Shown here: positions 47,601 through 61,178 of the stretch, one piece after another
Layout: the number at the start of each line of letters is the position of its first letter
Position numbering within the stretch: position 1 is the stretch's first letter
From: Nocardia sp. NBC_00403
Lineage (GTDB): Bacteria > Actinomycetota > Actinomycetes > Mycobacteriales > Mycobacteriaceae
NCBI RefSeq assembly: GCF_036046055.1
Contig: NZ_CP107939.1
Span: forward strand, 3,224,001 to 3,288,000
Direction: 5' to 3'
DNA length: 64,000 nt
Position numbers and translations under genes: made by a program
The notes under the pieces: generated by a model
Seen by the model: the letters and a program-made list of their open reading frames with translations, nothing else
The model's database searches: none
Told to the model about the DNA's origin: nothing

Positions 47601-50600
47601 GCTCCGATACTTCCGACGGAGGACGACGAGGTCGAGCTCCAGGTGTCGGTGCAGGAGCCGGACGGGACCGGGCGACGACCGTTCAACTTCTACTTCCGTA
47701 AGGCAGGCCGCCGAGCGGGTGAATGGGTGCGCAACGCCAGCGGCGTACTGGCGCCCTCCTGGGACGGCAATGACGCTCTGCTGGACCGGCTGCGGGACGA
47801 GGCATGGCCGCCGGCCGACGCCGAAATCCTCGACACCTCATGGATTCCCGAGCGGATCGCCAAGGGATCCGGACTCGAATACGGTCCGGCGTTCATCGGT
47901 GTCGACGCCGCATGGCAGCGGGGCGGGACCGTCTTCTCCGAGATCACACTGGATACGGCGGCCGCGTCCGAACCGGAGCGGTTCGATCTGCATCCCGCCC
48001 TGCTCGACCTGGTGATGCACGCCGGGTTGGCCGGGCTCGTCTGGCACGATCAGGACAGCGATCCGAACACCGGCCGGTTGCTGTTCCGCTGGGGCGGGGC
48101 GCGACTGCACCAGCCGCTGGTCAAGGCGACGACGCTGCGGGTTATCGCCGTCGCGAGCGGCCCGGAGACGGTCTCCGTTGCGACCGTCGACGATTCGGGA
48201 CGGCCCGTGATCTCCGTCGACGCGGTCGTCATGCGGCCCTACGACGTGAAACAGATGCGCGCCACACTGGCAGGGGATGACGCCGACCTCTACGAGGTCC
48301 AGTGGACGCCGGCGCCGGCGGCGACATCGAGTCTGTCCGCGGACCGGATGGCCGTACTCGGTTCGATACCGGTCGCCGGAATCGGCACCTGTTGCCCAAC
48401 CCCCTCGGAACTTGGTGCGGCACAAGCGATACCGGATGTCGTGATCTGGTATCCGGAGGTCATCGGCGCGGCCGAGGATCCGGTGGTCGTTCGCGGCCAC
48501 CTGGAAACGGTCTTGGCGACGGTACAGGCCTGGCTGGCGGAAGAACGCCTGGCCGACACTCGGCTGGTCGTGGTGACGGCGCACGGTGCCGCGCTGCCAG
48601 GCGCGGCACCGGATCTCGCCGCGGCAGCTATCTGGGGCCTGATGCGCAGCGCCCAATCCGAATATCCGGGCCGGTTCATCCTCCTCGACGCCGACCCGTC
48701 GGCCGCTGCGTCCATGGATCACCCGACGCTGGTCGGCGCGGTGATCGCGGCAGACGAACCGCAGGCCGCGGTGCGCGACGGAGCATTGCTCGTGCCGAGA
48801 CTGGCGAGAGCACGAGCCGAGCACGATGCCGAGCCTGGCCAGGCCCACCCGTCGCCCGACCGCCACCCCTCATCGAGTCGCTACGCGACGCTGGCCCACC
48901 CGTCGCCCGACCGCCACCCCTCATCGAGTCGCTACGCGACGCTGGCCCACCCGTCGCCCGACCGCCACCCCCGATCGAGTCGCTACGCGACGCTGTCATT
49001 TGGCGCCGGTACCGTCCTGATCACCGGCGGCACCGGTGGCCTCGGCGCACTCGTGGCTCGACATCTGGTCGCCGCACACGGCGTCCGCCGTTTGCTACTG
49101 GTCTCCAGGCGTGGCGAAACTGCCGACGGTGCAACGGAACTGGTGTCCGAGCTGTCGGAAGCCGGCGCTGCTGTCAGGGTCGCGGCCTGCGATGTAGGCG
49201 ATCGAGAAGCCCTCCGTTCGCTGCTGGATTCGATCGAGTCCGATCATCCGCTGACCGGCGTCGTCCATGCGGCGGGTGTCCTCGACGACGGCACCCTCGC
49301 AGGCCTGACCGCCGAGCAACTGCGGCGAGTGTTCGGCTCGAAGGCAACCGCCGCATGGCACCTGCACGAGCTCACTCGCGACCGTGACCTGTCGGCCTTC
49401 GTGCTGTTCTCCTCTGTCGCGGCAACGATCGGATCGGCGGGACAGGGCAACTACGCGGCAGCCAACGCCTTCCTCGACGCGCTGGCGCACCGTCGCCGAG
49501 CCGAAGGGCTGTCTGCGATTTCGCTGGCGTGGGGGCCCTGGAATTCCGCCGCCGGCATGACCGGTGGCTTGGACCGCAGCGCCGTCGCCCGCTGGGAAAG
49601 GCTCGGCCTGCACCCGCTCGGGAACGACGAAGGTCTCCGGCTGCTCGATGCGGCCGCCGGCCGCGCCGCCGCGCACCTGGTAGCGATCGGGTTCGACCCG
49701 GCTCAGCTGCGGCGCGAAGCGCGGGGCGGTGCGGTGCCGACGGTGTTCCGCGGTTTCCTGCCCCGCGCCACGGACCGGACCGCGGCCGCGTCGAGTTCGC
49801 TGGGCACACGACTGAGCCGGGTACCGGAGGGCCGACGCGCCGAGGTGGTGCTCGACCTGGTCCGGGAGCACGCGGCAGCCGTGCTGGGACACGGTTCCGC
49901 CGAAGACATCAGCCCCGACGAGCGATTCGACGCACTGGGATTCGACTCGCTCGGCGGCGTCGAATTCCGCAACCGGCTGTCGAAGGCCACCGGTGTCCAG
50001 CTGTCGTCCACCCTGGTCTTCGACCACCCCACCGCCGCGGCGGTCGCCACCCTCTTGCGCGCCAAGATCGAGGGAACAGAATCCGGGCCGAGGACCTCAC
50101 GGGTGTCGCGCCGCGTCCGCGTGGACGAGCCCATCGCGATCGTCGGCATGAGCTGCCGATTCCCCGGCGGCGTCCGAACCCCGGAGCAGTTGTGGGATCT
50201 GGTGCGGTCGGGGACCGATGCCACCACCGAATTTCCGAACGATCGCGGCTGGGATCTCGAGCAGCTGATCGACCAGGACCCGGACAAGCCCGGCACGGTC
50301 TACAGCCGCGGCGGCGGATTCCTGGACGACGCAGGCGATTTCGACGCCGGATTCTTCGGAATCAGCCCGCGCGAGGCGCTGGCGATGGATCCGCAACAGC
50401 GGTTGCTGCTGGAAGCGTCATGGGAGGCACTGGAGGAATCCGGAATCGATCCGAACACGTTGCGCGGCAGTGACACCGGTGTGTTCGCGGGCGCGTGCAC
50501 CTCGGGGTATGTCGATCGCGTGACCGGCGACCTGGAAGGATTCCGGCTGACCGGCACCACCCACAGTGTTGTCTCCGGCCGCGTGGCATACGTTTTCGGC

Positions 50601-53600
50601 CTCGAGGGACCAGCGGTCACGATCGATACCGCATGCTCGTCCTCACTGGTGGCCATGCACCTGGCGTGTCAGGCCCTCCGTCAGGGCGAAACATCGCTGG
50701 CCGTGGCCGGTGGCGTCACCGTGGCCGCAACCCCTTATCTCTCCGTGGATTTCGCGCGGCAACGCGGCCTGTCGCCGGATGGCCGATGCAAGGCGTTCTC
50801 CGCCGCGGCCGACGGTGTGGCCTTCGCCGAGGGCGTGGGCGTACTGATCCTGGAGCGGCTGTCGGACGCGCAGCGGCTGGGCCATGACATCCTGGCCGTC
50901 ATCCGGGGCAGTGCGGTGAATCAGGATGGTGCGAGCAATGGCCTGACGGCGCCGAACGGTCCGTCGCAGGAGCGAGTGATCGCGCAGGCTCTCGCGAATG
51001 CCGGGCTCACACCCGCCGACGTGGATGCGGTGGAAGCGCACGGAACCGGCACTCCCCTGGGGGATCCCATCGAAGCCAACGCGTTGATCGCCGCGTACGG
51101 GCAGGATCGCGGGGATCGAGAGCCGCTGCGCATCGGATCGATCAAATCGAATATCGGTCATACCGTCGCGGCCGCCGGTGTCGGTGGCGTGATCAAGATG
51201 GTGCAGGCGCTGCGTCACGAAGCCCTGCCCCCGACCTTGCACGCGGAAGCGCCTTCCCCGCACGTGGATTGGTCCGCCGGCGCGGTGCGACTGCTGACCC
51301 GGCCGGAACCGTGGCGCGCAGGGGGAACGATTCGCCGGGCAGGTGTGTCCTCGTTCGGAGTAAGCGGCACCAACGCCCACCTGATCCTCGAGGAAGCGCC
51401 CGCCCCGCAGCCTGGCGTCTCGCCACCGGCTACCACCGACCACCCACATACGGCGGTGGCATGGCTGCTGTCGGCCAAGAGTGAGACCGCCCTGCGGGCA
51501 CAGGCGGCGAAACTGCAGCAGTGGCTGATCGATCACCTCGACGCCGATCCGGCGGATGTGGCCTATTCGCTCGCCACGACACGTGCGCAGCACGAGTGGC
51601 GAGCGGCGGTCCTCGGTTCCGATCGCGACGAACTGATCGCGCGGCTGGCGAAGCTGGTCGCCGGATCCGCCTCGGCCGGAGTGGTTTCCGGCACCGCGGG
51701 CTCGGGGAAGACCGCCTTCCTGTTCACCGGTCAGGGCGCGCAGCGGGTCGGTATGGGCACGGGTCTGTCCGAGGCCTTCCCGGTATTCGCCACAGCGCTG
51801 GACGAGGTGTGCGCCCGGTTCGATCCACTGCTCGGATGTTCCCTGAAGCAAGCGATGTTCACCGGACACCTGATCGACGATCAGGGCGTCGCCGCGGAGA
51901 CCGGGATTCTGGATCGGACCCGACTGACCCAGCCCGCGCTGTTCGCGTTCGAAGTGGCGCTGTATCGGCTGCTGGAGTCATTCGGGCTCGTCCCGGACAT
52001 GGTGATCGGGCACTCGATCGGTGAACTGGCCGCGGCCTATGTGGCCGGTGTGTGGTCACTGGAGGACGCCTGCGAGCTGGTCGCGGCACGAGGGCGGCTG
52101 ATGGATGCGCTGCCTGCGGGCGGCGCGATGCTCGCGGTCGCCGCGTCCGAGACCGAAATCAGCGCGGCGATCTCCGGATTCGGTGATCGGGTCTCGGTGG
52201 CGGCGGTGAATGCGCCTGCGGCCGTGGTGGTCTCGGGTGACGAGGACGTCGTCGACGAGATCGATCGGCAGTTCGCCGAGCGGGGTCGCAAGACGAGCCG
52301 ACTGCGGGTGTCGCATGCGTTCCATTCCCCTCGGATGGAGCCCATGCTGGCCGAGTTCGAGGCCCTCGCGGCGGCGGTAGCCTTCAACGCCCCACGGATT
52401 CCGTTGGTGTCGAACATCTCCGGCCGGATCGCCGGCGACGAGATCCTGGATCCGGGGTACTGGGTATCACAGGTGCGCGCCACGGTGCGTTTCGCGCCCG
52501 GTGTCGAGACGCTGGTGGCATCGGGTGTGCGCCGGTTCCTCGAAGTCGGACCCGACGCGGTGCTGGCGGCGATGACGCGGCACACGCTTCCCGCGGAGGT
52601 CGAGGCTCGATCGGTGGTCGCCGCGGCGGGCCGCCGGGATCACGACGAGGTCGAGCAGTTCCTGACCCTGCTCGGCCACGCGCACACCGCCGGTCTGGCC
52701 GTCGACTGGAATCCGCTGTTCGCCATCCGCCAGGTGTCGCGAATCGCCTTGCCCACCTATGCCTTCGAGCATCGGCGGTACTGGCTCGAACCCAGCCTCG
52801 GCGAGCCCAGGAGCGCCGCCTCGGACCATCCGCTGCTCACCGACGTGGTGCGAGTGGCCGACCGCGACGAGTGGCTGTTCACGGGGCGGCTCTCGCTGCG
52901 CACCCATCCCTGGATCGCCGACCACACCACTTACGGCGTGGTGCTCGTCCCGAGTGCCGCGCTCATGGAGATGCTGCTGGTCGCGGGTCCGCGGATCGGA
53001 TGCAGTGCCGTGGAGGAGCTCACCCTCGAGACGCCGATCCTCCCGCCGGCAGACGGCGAGGTCGAACTCCAGGTGCTGGTGCGCGAACCCGATTCCACGG
53101 GACGTCGATCGTTCACGTTCCACTACCGCCTGACCGGCGATAGGGCCGATAGCGAGTGGACGCGCAACGCCAGTGGCGTGCTGAGCAGCCGAGAGCTGAT
53201 CGACTTCGGACTCATGGACATGCTGCGCAATGCGCCCTGGCCGCCCATCGACGCCGAACCGGTGGATACCGACTGGATTCCGGCCCAGGTGGCGCGTGCC
53301 GCCGGACTGGAATACGGTGCCTCGTTCATCGGCGTCGACGCCGCATGGCGCAGTGGTGACACGGTTTTCTCCGAGGTCACCCTGAACCAGGAATTCCCGG
53401 CCGAACGGTTCCAGCTGCATCCGGCGCTGTTCGACATGGTGATGCATGCGGGAATCGCCTGTTTGATCTGGCCCGACCACAAGGGCAATCCCGCCGAGGG
53501 CAAACTCCTGTTCCGTTGGGGTGGAACGCAAATTCACACCACATCCACAGTCAGGACGTTGCGGGTGATGGCCATCCAGCGCAGCGGTGAGGCGATCACC

Positions 53601-55592
53601 GTCGTGGCGGTCGACCAGGACGGAACTCCGGTGGTCACCATCGACGAAGCGGTCATGCGCTCCTACGACGTCCAGCAGTTCCGCGCCACGCTGCCGGGCG
53701 GACGCGCGGCACGGTACGGGTTGCGCTGGGCGACGGTGGAGAAGCCCGACGGACACACCCCGACCGGGAGCGCAGCCGTGCTCGGAGCCGCGCACGTGGA
53801 CGGAATCGACGAGCGGTATCCGGATCTGACCACGCTCGCTTCGGCTTCGACCGTTCCGGACGTCGTGGTGTGGTCCGAAGTTGCTGCGCTGCACGGTGAT
53901 TCACAGTCATCCGCGCGCAATCGGGTCAAGGCCGCCTTGCACACGGTGCGAGACTGGTTGGCCGACGAACGATTCGCACGGTCGCAGCTGGTTGTGATGA
54001 CCAGCCGTGCGGCAGCCCTGCCCGATGAGACACCGGACACCGCATCGGCTGCGGTGTGGGGGCTGATCCGCAGCGCTCAGACCGAATATCCCGAGCGGAT
54101 CGTGCTACTCGACGCGGACGAATCCGATGGTGTACAGCACATTTCGGCCGACTCGATCCGAGCCGTGCTCGAGACCGGAGAGCCGCAGGTAGCAGTGCGG
54201 GGCGACCAGGTCCTGATACCGCGACTGGAGGCACTGACCTCAGGAGATGTCACAGAGCAAGTATCGTTCGGGCCCGGAACCGTTCTGATCACCGGCGGGA
54301 CCGGGGGATTGGGCGCGCTGCTGGCCCGGCACCTGGTCACCACGCACGGTGTGCGGCGACTATTGCTGGTCTCTCGCCGTGGCGAGCGTGCCGACGGTGC
54401 AACGGAACTCGTGGCGGAACTGTCCCGATCCGGCGCCGAGGTGCGCATCGCCGCCTGCGATGTCACCGACCGCGATGCGCTTCGAGATGTGCTCTCGAGC
54501 CTGCCCGCGGAGCACCCGCTCACCGGTGTCGTCCACACGGCGGGTGTGCTCGACGACGGCACGTTCCACACGCTCGCCGGTGACCAGGTCGATCGGGTGT
54601 TCGCTCCCAAGGCCGATGCGGCGTGGCATCTGCACGAGCTCACCCGGGACCTGAATCTGTCGGCGTTTGTGATGTTCTCCTCGATTGCCGGAATGATCGG
54701 TTCGGCCGGGCAAGCGAATTACGCTGCCGCGAACAGCTTCCTGGACGCCCTCGCGATGCAACGCCGCGCCGCGGGACTTCCGGCACTCTCACTCGCCTGG
54801 GGGCCGTGGCAGCAGGACATCGGCATGACCGGCGCGCTGGATCGCACAGCCATGAGCCGGTTGGAGCGACTGGGCCTGGCTCCGCTGGACCGCACCGACG
54901 GCCTGCGATTGTTCGATGAATCGCTGACTACGGCCGAACCGGTGCCAGCGCTGTTGCAGCTGGATACCGACAAACTGCGCATGGAAGCGCATACGGGTCC
55001 GATTTCGGCGGTGCTGCGCGGGTTCGTTCGCGCACGCGGCCGGTCGGCCCCGACATCGAGTGGTGAACTGTCGCTCGGGGAGCGTCTGCACGGTGTGGCG
55101 GAGGCGAAGCGAGGTGGGGTCGTCCTGGATCTGGTGCGGGAACACGTGGCGGCGGTGCTCGGTTACGGGTCGGCCGAGGACATCGGACCCGATCGCGGCC
55201 TCAGCGAACTCGGCTTCGATTCCCTCGGCGGAGTCGAGTTCCGGAACCGGCTCTCGAAGGTGACGGGGCTGTCGCTGCCCTCGACCTTGGTCTTCGACTA
55301 CCCGACCGCGGGAGATGTCGCCGACTACCTGCTGGCACAGACCGCGGTGACAGCGCCTCCACAACCGACATCGGCGGTCCCCGACGACATCGCGCAGCTC
55401 GAGGCCCTGCTCGAGCGGATCATCGCCGACGGTAGCGACAACGACGAGACCGTCGCCGGATTGCGGGGCGTCAACGAGCGCCTCCGCACCTACCTGACCG
55501 GCACGTCGTCGATCGGCGCGTACGACGATCTCGAATTCCATTCCGACAGTGAGCTGTTCGACCTGATCGACGAGGAGTTCGGCCCAGCATGA
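41631..55592 (+). CDS. modular type I PKS: KSQ-AT-ACP loading module + two KS-AT-DH-KR-ACP modules
   Basis: 4,653 residues. Loading: KSQ (about 6-420) has Gln162 for the active Cys (DSAQASS), so it decarboxylates the starter; AT (520-830, GHSQGE); ACP (900-985, GFDSVSG). Module 1: KS (1030-1455, DTACSSS about 1197), AT (GHSIGE about 1652, HAFH about 1757: malonyl type), DH (H in [10 protein letters not shown] about 1954, D in HPALLD about 2125), KR (GGTGGLG about 2466, LDD about 2547: B type), ACP (GFDSLGG about 2770). Module 2 repeats this order: KS 2834-3260, AT with HAFH about 3562, DH from 3733, KR about 4217 with LDD, ACP about 4528. Residues 4590-4653 form the C-terminal docking region. 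It should start the chain and make a diene. A 3 x 17-residue repeat precedes KR1. Confidence 0.96.
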   Translation: MTGSAFDVAIVGMSCRMPGAADLDSFWQLLREGRAAIGTAPPGRESITERAGFVDTVGEFDADFFGVSPNEARAIDPQQLLALELSWEALEDAGLAATARDARQCGVFLGCTGSDFAEILASQGGPGVSRHSLWGVGRGIIANRVSNYFGFSGPSILVDSAQASSLVAVHLACESLRSGESDVALAGGLNLILSPTSGERIEQFGAQSALGGCYTFDARADGFVRGEGGGVVVLKPLAQAVADGDRIHAVIRGSAVNTGNERRVLTAPSRDAQAAAIRSALTAAGVEAPSVQYVELHGTGTPAGDPVEAAALGETYGVRRVQDAPLAVGSVKTNIGHLEGASGIAGLIKTVLSLTHRELVASLNFETPNPLIPLADLGLRVVTGTENWPVATVRRAGVSSFGMGGSNAHVIVEEAPAVGSAASTVDGAAGAVPWVVSARSEEGVRAQAARLREWLLRHSESDVADVAYSLLATRAQMEWRGSVVGQDREELLAGLAALADPTAPAVAIEPTTERAEQRRVAFVFPGQGSQWEGMALGLLDSGGAFAESIAECEAALAPYVDWSLTAVLRREADAPPLDRVDVVQPVLFAIMVSLARLWRAHGVEPSVVIGHSQGEVAAAVTIGALSVQDGARIIALRSRAGAQVLADKGGMAAVGLSADAARKRLAPFGDRLSLAAINGPVQTVVSGEGAALEEFVAGCAAAGVWARLVPATWPGHSKVTELVRDRLLTELAPVQPRSAPIPFFSTVNADFVDTATLDAQYWYRSLREPVRFADAITALIGEGTTGFIEVSPHPVVAMSIGAIAEAVGAAEDVAVVGSLRRGQGGPERILASLAQAHCAGVQVDPRALVSGGARVDLPPYAFQRSSFWAGAPVTVTRVTDVVAATGDHISEGHVSDGGAQAGARDDSPLARTLLATPEYQRDTVVLDIVRAHAAAVLGHESARSIHPDLPFTEFGFDSVSGVELQNRLIRATGVPLPKTLIFDHPTAGAIAALLLAQVTGTDGGQRRVSRRAEPTRPTGSAGRPSPISDEPIAIVGMGARFPGGVRSAEDLWDLVAAGRDAIGEFPADRGWDLDRLFDPDPDKPGKVYTRHGGFLSSAGDFDPGFFGISPREALAMDPQQRLLLETAWEALEDAGIDPISLRGSDTGVFAGACSSGYSRRVTGDLEGFRLTGTSHSVISGRVAYAFGLEGPAVTVDTACSSSLVALHLACQALRQGDSSLVLAGGVTVAASPTLYVDFARQRGLSPDGRCKAFSAAADGVAWSEGSGVLVLERLSDAQRLGHNILAVVRGSAVNQDGASNGLTAPNGPSQERVIAQALANAGISAVDVDAVEAHGTGTSLGDPIEAQALIAAYGQDRGDREPLRIGSLKSNIGHAVAAAGVAGVIKMVQAMRHERLPRTMHAETPTPHVDWAAGAVRLLTEAEPWTAGDRVRRAGVSSFGISGTNAHVILEQAPAAPVAAAEGDIEDDADRQSNMSVTPLLVSGKGEAGLRAQAARLRTWLSERPEIDVADAAYSLATSRAQLDARSVILGRDRDELLERLANLAESGTGAGVITGATGSGTTAFLFTGQGAQRFGMGAGLYEAFPVFADVLDSVCAQFDPVLECSLEDIMFGGTGATVLDRTEFTQPALFAFEVALYRLLESFGVTPDVLIGHSIGEVAAAYLAGLWSLEDACRLVAARGRLMGALPEGGAMLAIGASETDVHEVVARYPDRVSIAAVNAPEALVISGDEDAVAEIEALFVERGRKTSRLRVGHAFHSHRMEPMLAEFESVAKDLTYNRLRLPVVSNVSGQLAGDEVMEPAYWVRQVRAAVRFAPGIETLISTGVRRFLEIGPDAVLAAMTRQTLPEGVESVVAAAARRDHDEPRQFLTMLAHAHTSGVRVDWTPLFRRRAVRRVPLPTYAFQHQRFWLPPRPEATGDALGHPLLTSVVPVAGKDEFVFTGRFSLPTDPWVADHMTYGTVVLPSATLVEFLLVAGSRIDCGVVEELTLEAPILPTEDDEVELQVSVQEPDGTGRRPFNFYFRKAGRRAGEWVRNASGVLAPSWDGNDALLDRLRDEAWPPADAEILDTSWIPERIAKGSGLEYGPAFIGVDAAWQRGGTVFSEITLDTAAASEPERFDLHPALLDLVMHAGLAGLVWHDQDSDPNTGRLLFRWGGARLHQPLVKATTLRVIAVASGPETVSVATVDDSGRPVISVDAVVMRPYDVKQMRATLAGDDADLYEVQWTPAPAATSSLSADRMAVLGSIPVAGIGTCCPTPSELGAAQAIPDVVIWYPEVIGAAEDPVVVRGHLETVLATVQAWLAEERLADTRLVVVTAHGAALPGAAPDLAAAAIWGLMRSAQSEYPGRFILLDADPSAAASMDHPTLVGAVIAADEPQAAVRDGALLVPRLARARAEHDAEPGQAHPSPDRHPSSSRYATLAHPSPDRHPSSSRYATLAHPSPDRHPRSSRYATLSFGAGTVLITGGTGGLGALVARHLVAAHGVRRLLLVSRRGETADGATELVSELSEAGAAVRVAACDVGDREALRSLLDSIESDHPLTGVVHAAGVLDDGTLAGLTAEQLRRVFGSKATAAWHLHELTRDRDLSAFVLFSSVAATIGSAGQGNYAAANAFLDALAHRRRAEGLSAISLAWGPWNSAAGMTGGLDRSAVARWERLGLHPLGNDEGLRLLDAAAGRAAAHLVAIGFDPAQLRREARGGAVPTVFRGFLPRATDRTAAASSSLGTRLSRVPEGRRAEVVLDLVREHAAAVLGHGSAEDISPDERFDALGFDSLGGVEFRNRLSKATGVQLSSTLVFDHPTAAAVATLLRAKIEGTESGPRTSRVSRRVRVDEPIAIVGMSCRFPGGVRTPEQLWDLVRSGTDATTEFPNDRGWDLEQLIDQDPDKPGTVYSRGGGFLDDAGDFDAGFFGISPREALAMDPQQRLLLEASWEALEESGIDPNTLRGSDTGVFAGACTSGYVDRVTGDLEGFRLTGTTHSVVSGRVAYVFGLEGPAVTIDTACSSSLVAMHLACQALRQGETSLAVAGGVTVAATPYLSVDFARQRGLSPDGRCKAFSAAADGVAFAEGVGVLILERLSDAQRLGHDILAVIRGSAVNQDGASNGLTAPNGPSQERVIAQALANAGLTPADVDAVEAHGTGTPLGDPIEANALIAAYGQDRGDREPLRIGSIKSNIGHTVAAAGVGGVIKMVQALRHEALPPTLHAEAPSPHVDWSAGAVRLLTRPEPWRAGGTIRRAGVSSFGVSGTNAHLILEEAPAPQPGVSPPATTDHPHTAVAWLLSAKSETALRAQAAKLQQWLIDHLDADPADVAYSLATTRAQHEWRAAVLGSDRDELIARLAKLVAGSASAGVVSGTAGSGKTAFLFTGQGAQRVGMGTGLSEAFPVFATALDEVCARFDPLLGCSLKQAMFTGHLIDDQGVAAETGILDRTRLTQPALFAFEVALYRLLESFGLVPDMVIGHSIGELAAAYVAGVWSLEDACELVAARGRLMDALPAGGAMLAVAASETEISAAISGFGDRVSVAAVNAPAAVVVSGDEDVVDEIDRQFAERGRKTSRLRVSHAFHSPRMEPMLAEFEALAAAVAFNAPRIPLVSNISGRIAGDEILDPGYWVSQVRATVRFAPGVETLVASGVRRFLEVGPDAVLAAMTRHTLPAEVEARSVVAAAGRRDHDEVEQFLTLLGHAHTAGLAVDWNPLFAIRQVSRIALPTYAFEHRRYWLEPSLGEPRSAASDHPLLTDVVRVADRDEWLFTGRLSLRTHPWIADHTTYGVVLVPSAALMEMLLVAGPRIGCSAVEELTLETPILPPADGEVELQVLVREPDSTGRRSFTFHYRLTGDRADSEWTRNASGVLSSRELIDFGLMDMLRNAPWPPIDAEPVDTDWIPAQVARAAGLEYGASFIGVDAAWRSGDTVFSEVTLNQEFPAERFQLHPALFDMVMHAGIACLIWPDHKGNPAEGKLLFRWGGTQIHTTSTVRTLRVMAIQRSGEAITVVAVDQDGTPVVTIDEAVMRSYDVQQFRATLPGGRAARYGLRWATVEKPDGHTPTGSAAVLGAAHVDGIDERYPDLTTLASASTVPDVVVWSEVAALHGDSQSSARNRVKAALHTVRDWLADERFARSQLVVMTSRAAALPDETPDTASAAVWGLIRSAQTEYPERIVLLDADESDGVQHISADSIRAVLETGEPQVAVRGDQVLIPRLEALTSGDVTEQVSFGPGTVLITGGTGGLGALLARHLVTTHGVRRLLLVSRRGERADGATELVAELSRSGAEVRIAACDVTDRDALRDVLSSLPAEHPLTGVVHTAGVLDDGTFHTLAGDQVDRVFAPKADAAWHLHELTRDLNLSAFVMFSSIAGMIGSAGQANYAAANSFLDALAMQRRAAGLPALSLAWGPWQQDIGMTGALDRTAMSRLERLGLAPLDRTDGLRLFDESLTTAEPVPALLQLDTDKLRMEAHTGPISAVLRGFVRARGRSAPTSSGELSLGERLHGVAEAKRGGVVLDLVREHVAAVLGYGSAEDIGPDRGLSELGFDSLGGVEFRNRLSKVTGLSLPSTLVFDYPTAGDVADYLLAQTAVTAPPQPTSAVPDDIAQLEALLERIIADGSDNDETVAGLRGVNERLRTYLTGTSSIGAYDDLEFHSDSELFDLIDEEFGPA
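48843..48995 (+). repeat. three 51-bp tandem repeats inside the PKS1 coding sequence
   Basis: Units at 48843-48893, 48894-48944 and 48945-48995 encode [17 protein letters not shown] each time, with one Ser-to-Arg change in the third. Units 1 and 2 look identical. The array keeps frame and sits between the DH region and the KR nucleotide-binding strand of module 1. The same site in module 2 has only about 10 linker residues. Each unit contains GTCGCTACGCGAC, a short hairpin. Confidence 0.95.
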
Positions 55593-58500
55593 GCAACCCT
55601 GCCGCCAGCAACGAGGAACGGCTCAGCCGGTATCTGAGGAAGCTCACCGGAGATCTCCGCGTCGCCAAGAAGCGCATCCAGAACCTGGAAGAACGTGCCG
55701 GCGAACCGATCGCGATCGTCGGCATGAGCTGTCGGTATCCGGGCGGTGTCGAAACTCCGGCGCAGTTGTGGGATTTGGTCGCTGCCGGCACCGACGCCGT
55801 CGGCCCCTTTCCGGTCGACCGGGGCTGGGACCTGGAGCAGCTGTTCGACACCGATCCGGACGTGCCCGGGACCGTCTACACCCGCGAAGGCGGATTCCTG
55901 GACGCGGCGGGCGCTTTCGACGCCGGCTTCTTCGGGATCGGCCCGAGTGCGGCCCTGGCGATGGATCCTCAGCAGCGGCTGCTCCTGGAAACGGCCTGGG
56001 AGGCGCTGGAGGACGCCGGCATCGATCCGGTGACGCTGCGCGGCAGCGACACCGGTGTGTTCGCCGGCGTGATCCACCAGGACTACGGCCCGCGCGTGGG
56101 GTCGCCCGGCCTCACCGCCGAGGCGGAAGGCCATGCCTACCTGGGTGTTTCGAACAGCATCCTGTCCGGCCGCGTGGCCTTCACCTTCGGCTTCAAGGGC
56201 CCGGCGCTGTCGGTGGACACCGCGTGCTCGTCGTCGCTGGTCGCCCTGCACCTGGCCTGCCAGGCGCTGCGACAGGGAGACACCTCGCTGGCACTGGTCG
56301 GCGGCGTCACCGTGATGTCGGATCCGGCCCTGCTGATCGCGTTCGGCCGGCAGCATGCGCTGTCGCCGGACGCGCGATGCAAGGCCTTCGCGGCGGCGGC
56401 GAACGGGACGGGATTCTCCGAGGGCCTCGGCATGCTCGCGATCGAGCGGCTGTCGGATGCGCGCCGGCACGGCCACCGGGTGCTCGCGGTCATCCGCGGC
56501 AGCGCGGTCAACCAGGACGGCGCCAGCAGCCGGCTGACCGCGCCGAACGGTCCGTCGCAGGAGAAGGTGATCGCGCAGGCGCTCGCCAATGCCGGTCTCA
56601 CGCCGGCCGACGTGGATGCGGTCGAAGCGCACGGCACCGGCACCACCCTCGGAGACCCGATCGAGGCGCAGGCGCTGATCGCTGCCTACGGTCGCGATCG
56701 CGCTGGAGATCCGCTGCGCATCGGCTCGCTCAAGTCGAACATCGGACACACCTCCGCCGCGGCCGGTGTCGGCGGTGTGATCAAGATGGTGCAGGCGATG
56801 CGGCACGACATGCTGCCCGCGACACTGCATGTCGATGCGCCGACCCCGCATGTGGACTGGTCCGCGGGCTCGGTGCGGCTGCTCACCACGGCGGAACCCT
56901 GGCCCGCGGGGGAGCGAGTCCGGCGCGCCGGTGTGTCCTCCTTCGGCGCCAGTGGCACGAACGCGCACGTGATTCTGGAGCAAGCCCCTGCTCTCGAAGA
57001 GGCTTCCACCGAGACGGCGGACGAGGCACCTGATCAGGGTGCGAAAGCCTTGGCGGCGGACGTCTCGACCTGGCTGCTCTCGGCGAAGACCGAGGACGGC
57101 CTGCGCGCGCAGGCGGCCAAGCTGCGGCAGTTTGCGATCGAGCACCCCGACGTTGCGGTCGACGATATCGGCTATTCACTCCTCACCACTCGCGCCCGCC
57201 TGGACTGGAGGGGCGCGGTCGTCGCCGGCGATCGCGACACACTGCTGGCCGGCCTTGCGGCGCTCGCGGAGCACGGCTCGGCGTGCACGGCCGCCGGCGT
57301 GACGGCAGCACAGGCGATGTCGCGCAGGACCGCCTTCCTGTGCACCGGGCAGGGCGCCCAGCGGGCCGGTATGGGACGTGAACTCTACGAAGCGTTTCCG
57401 GTGTTCGCCGCGGCGCTGGACGAGGTATGTGAACAGTTCGATCCACTGCTGGGCGTTTCGCTGCGGCAGGTGATGTTCACCGGCGGCGGGTCCGACGGTG
57501 CCGGCCTGCTGGATCGGACGGAATTCACCCAGCCCGCCCTGTTCGCCTACGAGGTCGCGCTGTGCCGGCTCCTGGATTCGTTCGGTGTCACACCGGATTA
57601 CCTGATCGGGCATTCGATCGGCGAGCTGGCCGCCGCGTACCTCGCCGGTGTCTGGACGCTTCCGGACGCGTGTCGGCTGGTCGCGGCGCGGGGCCGGCTG
57701 ATGGGCCTGCTGCCCGAAGGGGGTGCGATGCTGGCCGTCGCGGCGAGCGAACACGAAGTCTCCGAGGTACTCGCCGACCAAGCCGACCGGGTGTCCCTCG
57801 CTGCGGTGAATGCGCCGCAGGCCATGGTGGTGTCCGGTGACGAGGACGCGGTGGCGGCGTTCGAGCAGCAGTTCGCCGACCGCGGGCGCAAGACCTCGCG
57901 GCTGCGGGTGTCGCACGCGTTCCATTCCCACCGGATGGACCCGATGCTGGCCGAGTTTACCGCTGTCGCACGGGATGTCAGCTACCGCCGCCCGCAGCTG
58001 CCGCTGGTGTCGAACCTGTCCGGGCGGATCGCCGGCGACGAAGTGCTCGACCCGGCCTACTGGGTACGGCAGGTGCGGTCGGCCGTGCGCTTCGCCCCCG
58101 GGATCGAGTCGCTGGCGGCCGCCGGAGTGCGCCGATTCCTCGAAGTCGGTCCAGACGCGGTCCTGGCGGCCATGGCCCGGCAGAGCCTGCCGGAGGACAT
58201 CGAATCGCAGTCGTCGGTGATCGCCGGAGCCCGCCGCGGGCACGGCGAGGTGGAGCAGTTCGTGACCGGTCTGGCGCGGGCGCACACGGCCGGTGCCGAC
58301 GTCGACTGGCGGGTGTTCTTCACCGCCCGCCCGGTCTCGCGAGTGTCGTTGCCCACCTACGCCTTCCAGCGTCGCCGCTACTGGCTCGAGACCACACCGG
58401 GTATCGCCGGCGCCGATTCCCTGGGGCTGCGGGTGGTGGCACACCCCATGCTGGACGCGGCTGTGCCGATGGCAGCCGGTGGTGTCGTCCTGACCGGGCA

Positions 58501-61126
58501 GCTGTCTACGCTGTCGCAGCCGTGGCTGGCCGACCACGTCATCGGCGGGGCCATGTTGCTGGCCGGGACCGGGTTCGTGGAGTTGGCGTTGCGTGCCGGT
58601 CGTGAAGCCGGGTGCCCGGTAATCGAGGAGTTGATGCTGCAGGCGCCGCTGGTGTTCCCCCCGTCGGGCGGGGTGCGGATTCAGGTCGTCGTCGGCGGAC
58701 CCGAGCCGGAGTCGGCGCAGCGGTCGCTATCGATCTATTCCCGCGGTGCACACGACCACGACGGCCAGTGGCAACTGCACGCACATGGCCTGCTGACCAG
58801 CCGAGACGACACGGCGATGCCCGAGCCGGAGGCGTGGCCGCCGGCTGCGGCGACCGCTGTCGAGATCGACTACACGAAGTTCCTGACGCGCGGTTACGAC
58901 CTGGGACCGGCCTTCCAGGGTGTGCGGGCGCTGTGGCGCCGCGGCGAGGAGGTTTTCGCCGAGATCGCCGTCGACGCGGCCACCGGCGTGCACGGTGCGG
59001 GATTCGGAATTCATCCGGCATTGCTGGATGCCACCTTGCAATCGGGACTACTGGCCGGCGTGCAGGAGATCCCGCCGCGTCAGGTCGTCTTGCCGTTCGC
59101 GTGGCAGTCGGTGGCACTGTATTCGGCCGAGGCATCGGTGCTGCGGGTGCGGCTGACCGCGACCGGTTCGTCGGTGTCGGTGTCGATGACCGATGGGCAC
59201 GGACAACCGGTGTTGTCGGGCGAGATGACGACCCGTCCGATGCCGGTGGCGCAGCTGGCCGCGGGTGCGGGCGGTGCGGCCGCTGCGGTCCTGGAACTGG
59301 TGTGGTCGCCGACCGAATCCGAGTCCCTGGTGGCGGATTCGGAAGTGGGCCGGTGGGATCGGCTGGGTCCGGAGTCGCCGGTGCCCCCGCTGGTCGTGGT
59401 CGAGGCCGGGTCCGGCTGGACCGATCACACCGGTGCCGATGTGGTGACCACGACCCACGCCGAGGTCGCCCGGATGCTCGAGGTGGTGCAGGCGTGGCTG
59501 GGACAGGACCGGTTCGCGTCGAGCCGGCTGGTGGTCGCGACGCGTGGTGCGGTCGCCCTGCCCGGTGAAGATGTCACCGACTTCGCCGGTGCCGCGGTGT
59601 GGGGTTTGGTGCGGAGTGCGCAGTCGGAGGATCCGGGCCGAATCCACTTGGTCGACACCGACACTCGTATCGACGAGCGGCTCGCGGCGCCGGCCGCGGC
59701 CGAACCACAGGTGGTGGTGCGCGCCGGTGTCGCCCACACCGCTCGACTCGGCCGGCCCACCACCGTGGTGTCACCTATGACCGGCGGCGAAGCGTCCGCC
59801 TTCGGCACGGGAACGGTGCTGATCACCGGTGGCACCGGTGCTTTGGGTGCGGTGGTCGCCCGGCACGTGGTCGTCGAGCACGGGGTGCGGTCGTTGCTGC
59901 TGGTCAGCCGCCGTGGCCCGCAAGCCGACGGTGTCGCAGCGCTGTCCGCCGAGTTGGAGCAACTGGGCGCGCAGGTTCGGGTGGTGGCGTGTGATGTCAC
60001 CGATCCCGGCGCGGTGAGCCGCTTGGTGGCCGGCGTGTCCGAGCCGTGGCCGTTGACCGGGGTGATCCATGCCGCGGGCGTCCTCGACGACGGGGTCATC
60101 GCGGCGTTGACCGCGTCCCGGGTGGATGCGGTGCTGGCGCCGAAGGCCGCCGCCGCCTGGTATCTGCACGAGGCGACCGCGGATCTGAATCTGGCCGCGT
60201 TCGTGGTGTTCTCGTCGTTGTCGGGCACGGTCGGCGGCCCCGGGCAGGCCAACTACGCGGCGGCGAACACCTTCGTCGACGGTCTGGTGGCCCACCGGCG
60301 AGCACGAGGGCTGGCCGGTCGGTCACTGGCCTGGGGTCCGTGGGCACGCTCCAGCGGCATGACCGGACACCTGACCGATGCCGATGCGGCCCGGACGATG
60401 CGCGCCGGATTCACCGCGTTGTCGGACGAGCAGGCCTTGGCCGCGTGGGATTCGGTGCTCGAAACGGGTCCGGGCCACGCGGTGATCGCCGGCGTCGACA
60501 CCACCGCGATCCGCGCCCAAGCCGATGCCGGACTGCTGCCACCCCTGCTGCGGGAACTGGTACCACCGGCGGCCACCCGCCCGGCGGCGACCTCGATGGT
60601 GATATCCGGTCTGCGGCAACGGCTTGCCGGCCTGGATGCCGATCGGCAGCGGCAGGTCGTGCTCGATACCGTCCGTGAGCACGTGACGGCCGTGCTCGGC
60701 CGGGACGCCGTGTCCGTGCTCGATGCCGACCGCAGCACCTTCCAGGACCTGGGATTCGATTCCTTGGGCGCGGTCGAGCTGCGCAACCGGGTCAAAGCGG
60801 ATACCGGTCTGGCGCTGGCGGCCACCGTGGTTTTCGACTACCCCACACCCGCCGCGCTGGCCGAGTATCTCCGCGAACAACTCTCGGACGGGCCCGGGGA
60901 AAAGCCGGTTCGTTCGATCGACGCGATATTCGAGGATGTGGAATCCGCCCTCGCGAACGGAAATTGGGGCGAGGACGAAAAGGCCCGGATTGTGGCTCGG
61001 TTGCATTCCATTGCGACCAGTTGGGCAGCTCGCATCGACACCGCTGGTGTCCATCGCGATGACGATGTGGAAAACGCCGACGAAGCAGAGCTTTTCGCGA
61101 TTCTCGACAGCGAACTAGAAGCCTGA
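55589..61126 (+). CDS. type I PKS, one KS-AT-DH-KR-ACP module
   Basis: 1,845 residues, overlapping the PKS1 stop by 4 bp (ATGA). Residues 1-38 are an N-terminal coiled-coil docking helix ([19 protein letters not shown]). KS (39-460) has DTACSSS at about 211. AT shows GHSIGE at about 673 and HAFH at about 777, so malonyl-CoA is expected. DH (from about 950) has [10 protein letters not shown] at the catalytic His, with Ala in place of the usual Pro, but keeps the Asp ([10 protein letters not shown], about 1145). KR (GGTGALG, about 1414) has LDD at about 1500, the B-type mark. ACP has GFDSLGA at about 1720. Residues 1760-1845 are the C-terminal docking segment. It adds the third two-carbon unit and, if DH works, a third double bond. 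Confidence 0.95.
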   Translation: MSNPAASNEERLSRYLRKLTGDLRVAKKRIQNLEERAGEPIAIVGMSCRYPGGVETPAQLWDLVAAGTDAVGPFPVDRGWDLEQLFDTDPDVPGTVYTREGGFLDAAGAFDAGFFGIGPSAALAMDPQQRLLLETAWEALEDAGIDPVTLRGSDTGVFAGVIHQDYGPRVGSPGLTAEAEGHAYLGVSNSILSGRVAFTFGFKGPALSVDTACSSSLVALHLACQALRQGDTSLALVGGVTVMSDPALLIAFGRQHALSPDARCKAFAAAANGTGFSEGLGMLAIERLSDARRHGHRVLAVIRGSAVNQDGASSRLTAPNGPSQEKVIAQALANAGLTPADVDAVEAHGTGTTLGDPIEAQALIAAYGRDRAGDPLRIGSLKSNIGHTSAAAGVGGVIKMVQAMRHDMLPATLHVDAPTPHVDWSAGSVRLLTTAEPWPAGERVRRAGVSSFGASGTNAHVILEQAPALEEASTETADEAPDQGAKALAADVSTWLLSAKTEDGLRAQAAKLRQFAIEHPDVAVDDIGYSLLTTRARLDWRGAVVAGDRDTLLAGLAALAEHGSACTAAGVTAAQAMSRRTAFLCTGQGAQRAGMGRELYEAFPVFAAALDEVCEQFDPLLGVSLRQVMFTGGGSDGAGLLDRTEFTQPALFAYEVALCRLLDSFGVTPDYLIGHSIGELAAAYLAGVWTLPDACRLVAARGRLMGLLPEGGAMLAVAASEHEVSEVLADQADRVSLAAVNAPQAMVVSGDEDAVAAFEQQFADRGRKTSRLRVSHAFHSHRMDPMLAEFTAVARDVSYRRPQLPLVSNLSGRIAGDEVLDPAYWVRQVRSAVRFAPGIESLAAAGVRRFLEVGPDAVLAAMARQSLPEDIESQSSVIAGARRGHGEVEQFVTGLARAHTAGADVDWRVFFTARPVSRVSLPTYAFQRRRYWLETTPGIAGADSLGLRVVAHPMLDAAVPMAAGGVVLTGQLSTLSQPWLADHVIGGAMLLAGTGFVELALRAGREAGCPVIEELMLQAPLVFPPSGGVRIQVVVGGPEPESAQRSLSIYSRGAHDHDGQWQLHAHGLLTSRDDTAMPEPEAWPPAAATAVEIDYTKFLTRGYDLGPAFQGVRALWRRGEEVFAEIAVDAATGVHGAGFGIHPALLDATLQSGLLAGVQEIPPRQVVLPFAWQSVALYSAEASVLRVRLTATGSSVSVSMTDGHGQPVLSGEMTTRPMPVAQLAAGAGGAAAAVLELVWSPTESESLVADSEVGRWDRLGPESPVPPLVVVEAGSGWTDHTGADVVTTTHAEVARMLEVVQAWLGQDRFASSRLVVATRGAVALPGEDVTDFAGAAVWGLVRSAQSEDPGRIHLVDTDTRIDERLAAPAAAEPQVVVRAGVAHTARLGRPTTVVSPMTGGEASAFGTGTVLITGGTGALGAVVARHVVVEHGVRSLLLVSRRGPQADGVAALSAELEQLGAQVRVVACDVTDPGAVSRLVAGVSEPWPLTGVIHAAGVLDDGVIAALTASRVDAVLAPKAAAAWYLHEATADLNLAAFVVFSSLSGTVGGPGQANYAAANTFVDGLVAHRRARGLAGRSLAWGPWARSSGMTGHLTDADAARTMRAGFTALSDEQALAAWDSVLETGPGHAVIAGVDTTAIRAQADAGLLPPLLRELVPPAATRPAATSMVISGLRQRLAGLDADRQRQVVLDTVREHVTAVLGRDAVSVLDADRSTFQDLGFDSLGAVELRNRVKADTGLALAATVVFDYPTPAALAEYLREQLSDGPGEKPVRSIDAIFEDVESALANGNWGEDEKARIVARLHSIATSWAARIDTAGVHRDDDVENADEAELFAILDSELEA

Positions 61127-61137
61127 GCACTGAATTC

Positions 61138-61154
61138 CTCGAGCTTGGCTCGAG
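61138..61154. promoter_or_regulatory. 7-bp hairpin between PKS2 and PKS3
   Basis: CTCGAGC (61138-61144) and GCTCGAG (61148-61154) flank a TTG loop in the 52-bp gap between the two PKS genes, the only non-overlapping junction seen. It has no U-run. An mRNA-stabilising or protein-binding element is possible. Confidence 0.35.
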
Positions 61155-61178
61155 TTCGGAAGGATTGCGGAAACTTAG

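Noticed and set aside
48843..48995. Tandem 51-bp units considered as CRISPR or sequencing artefact
   Set aside because: The units are contiguous without spacers and lie in frame within a PKS gene; an assembly artefact is possible but cannot be assumed since unit 3 differs.
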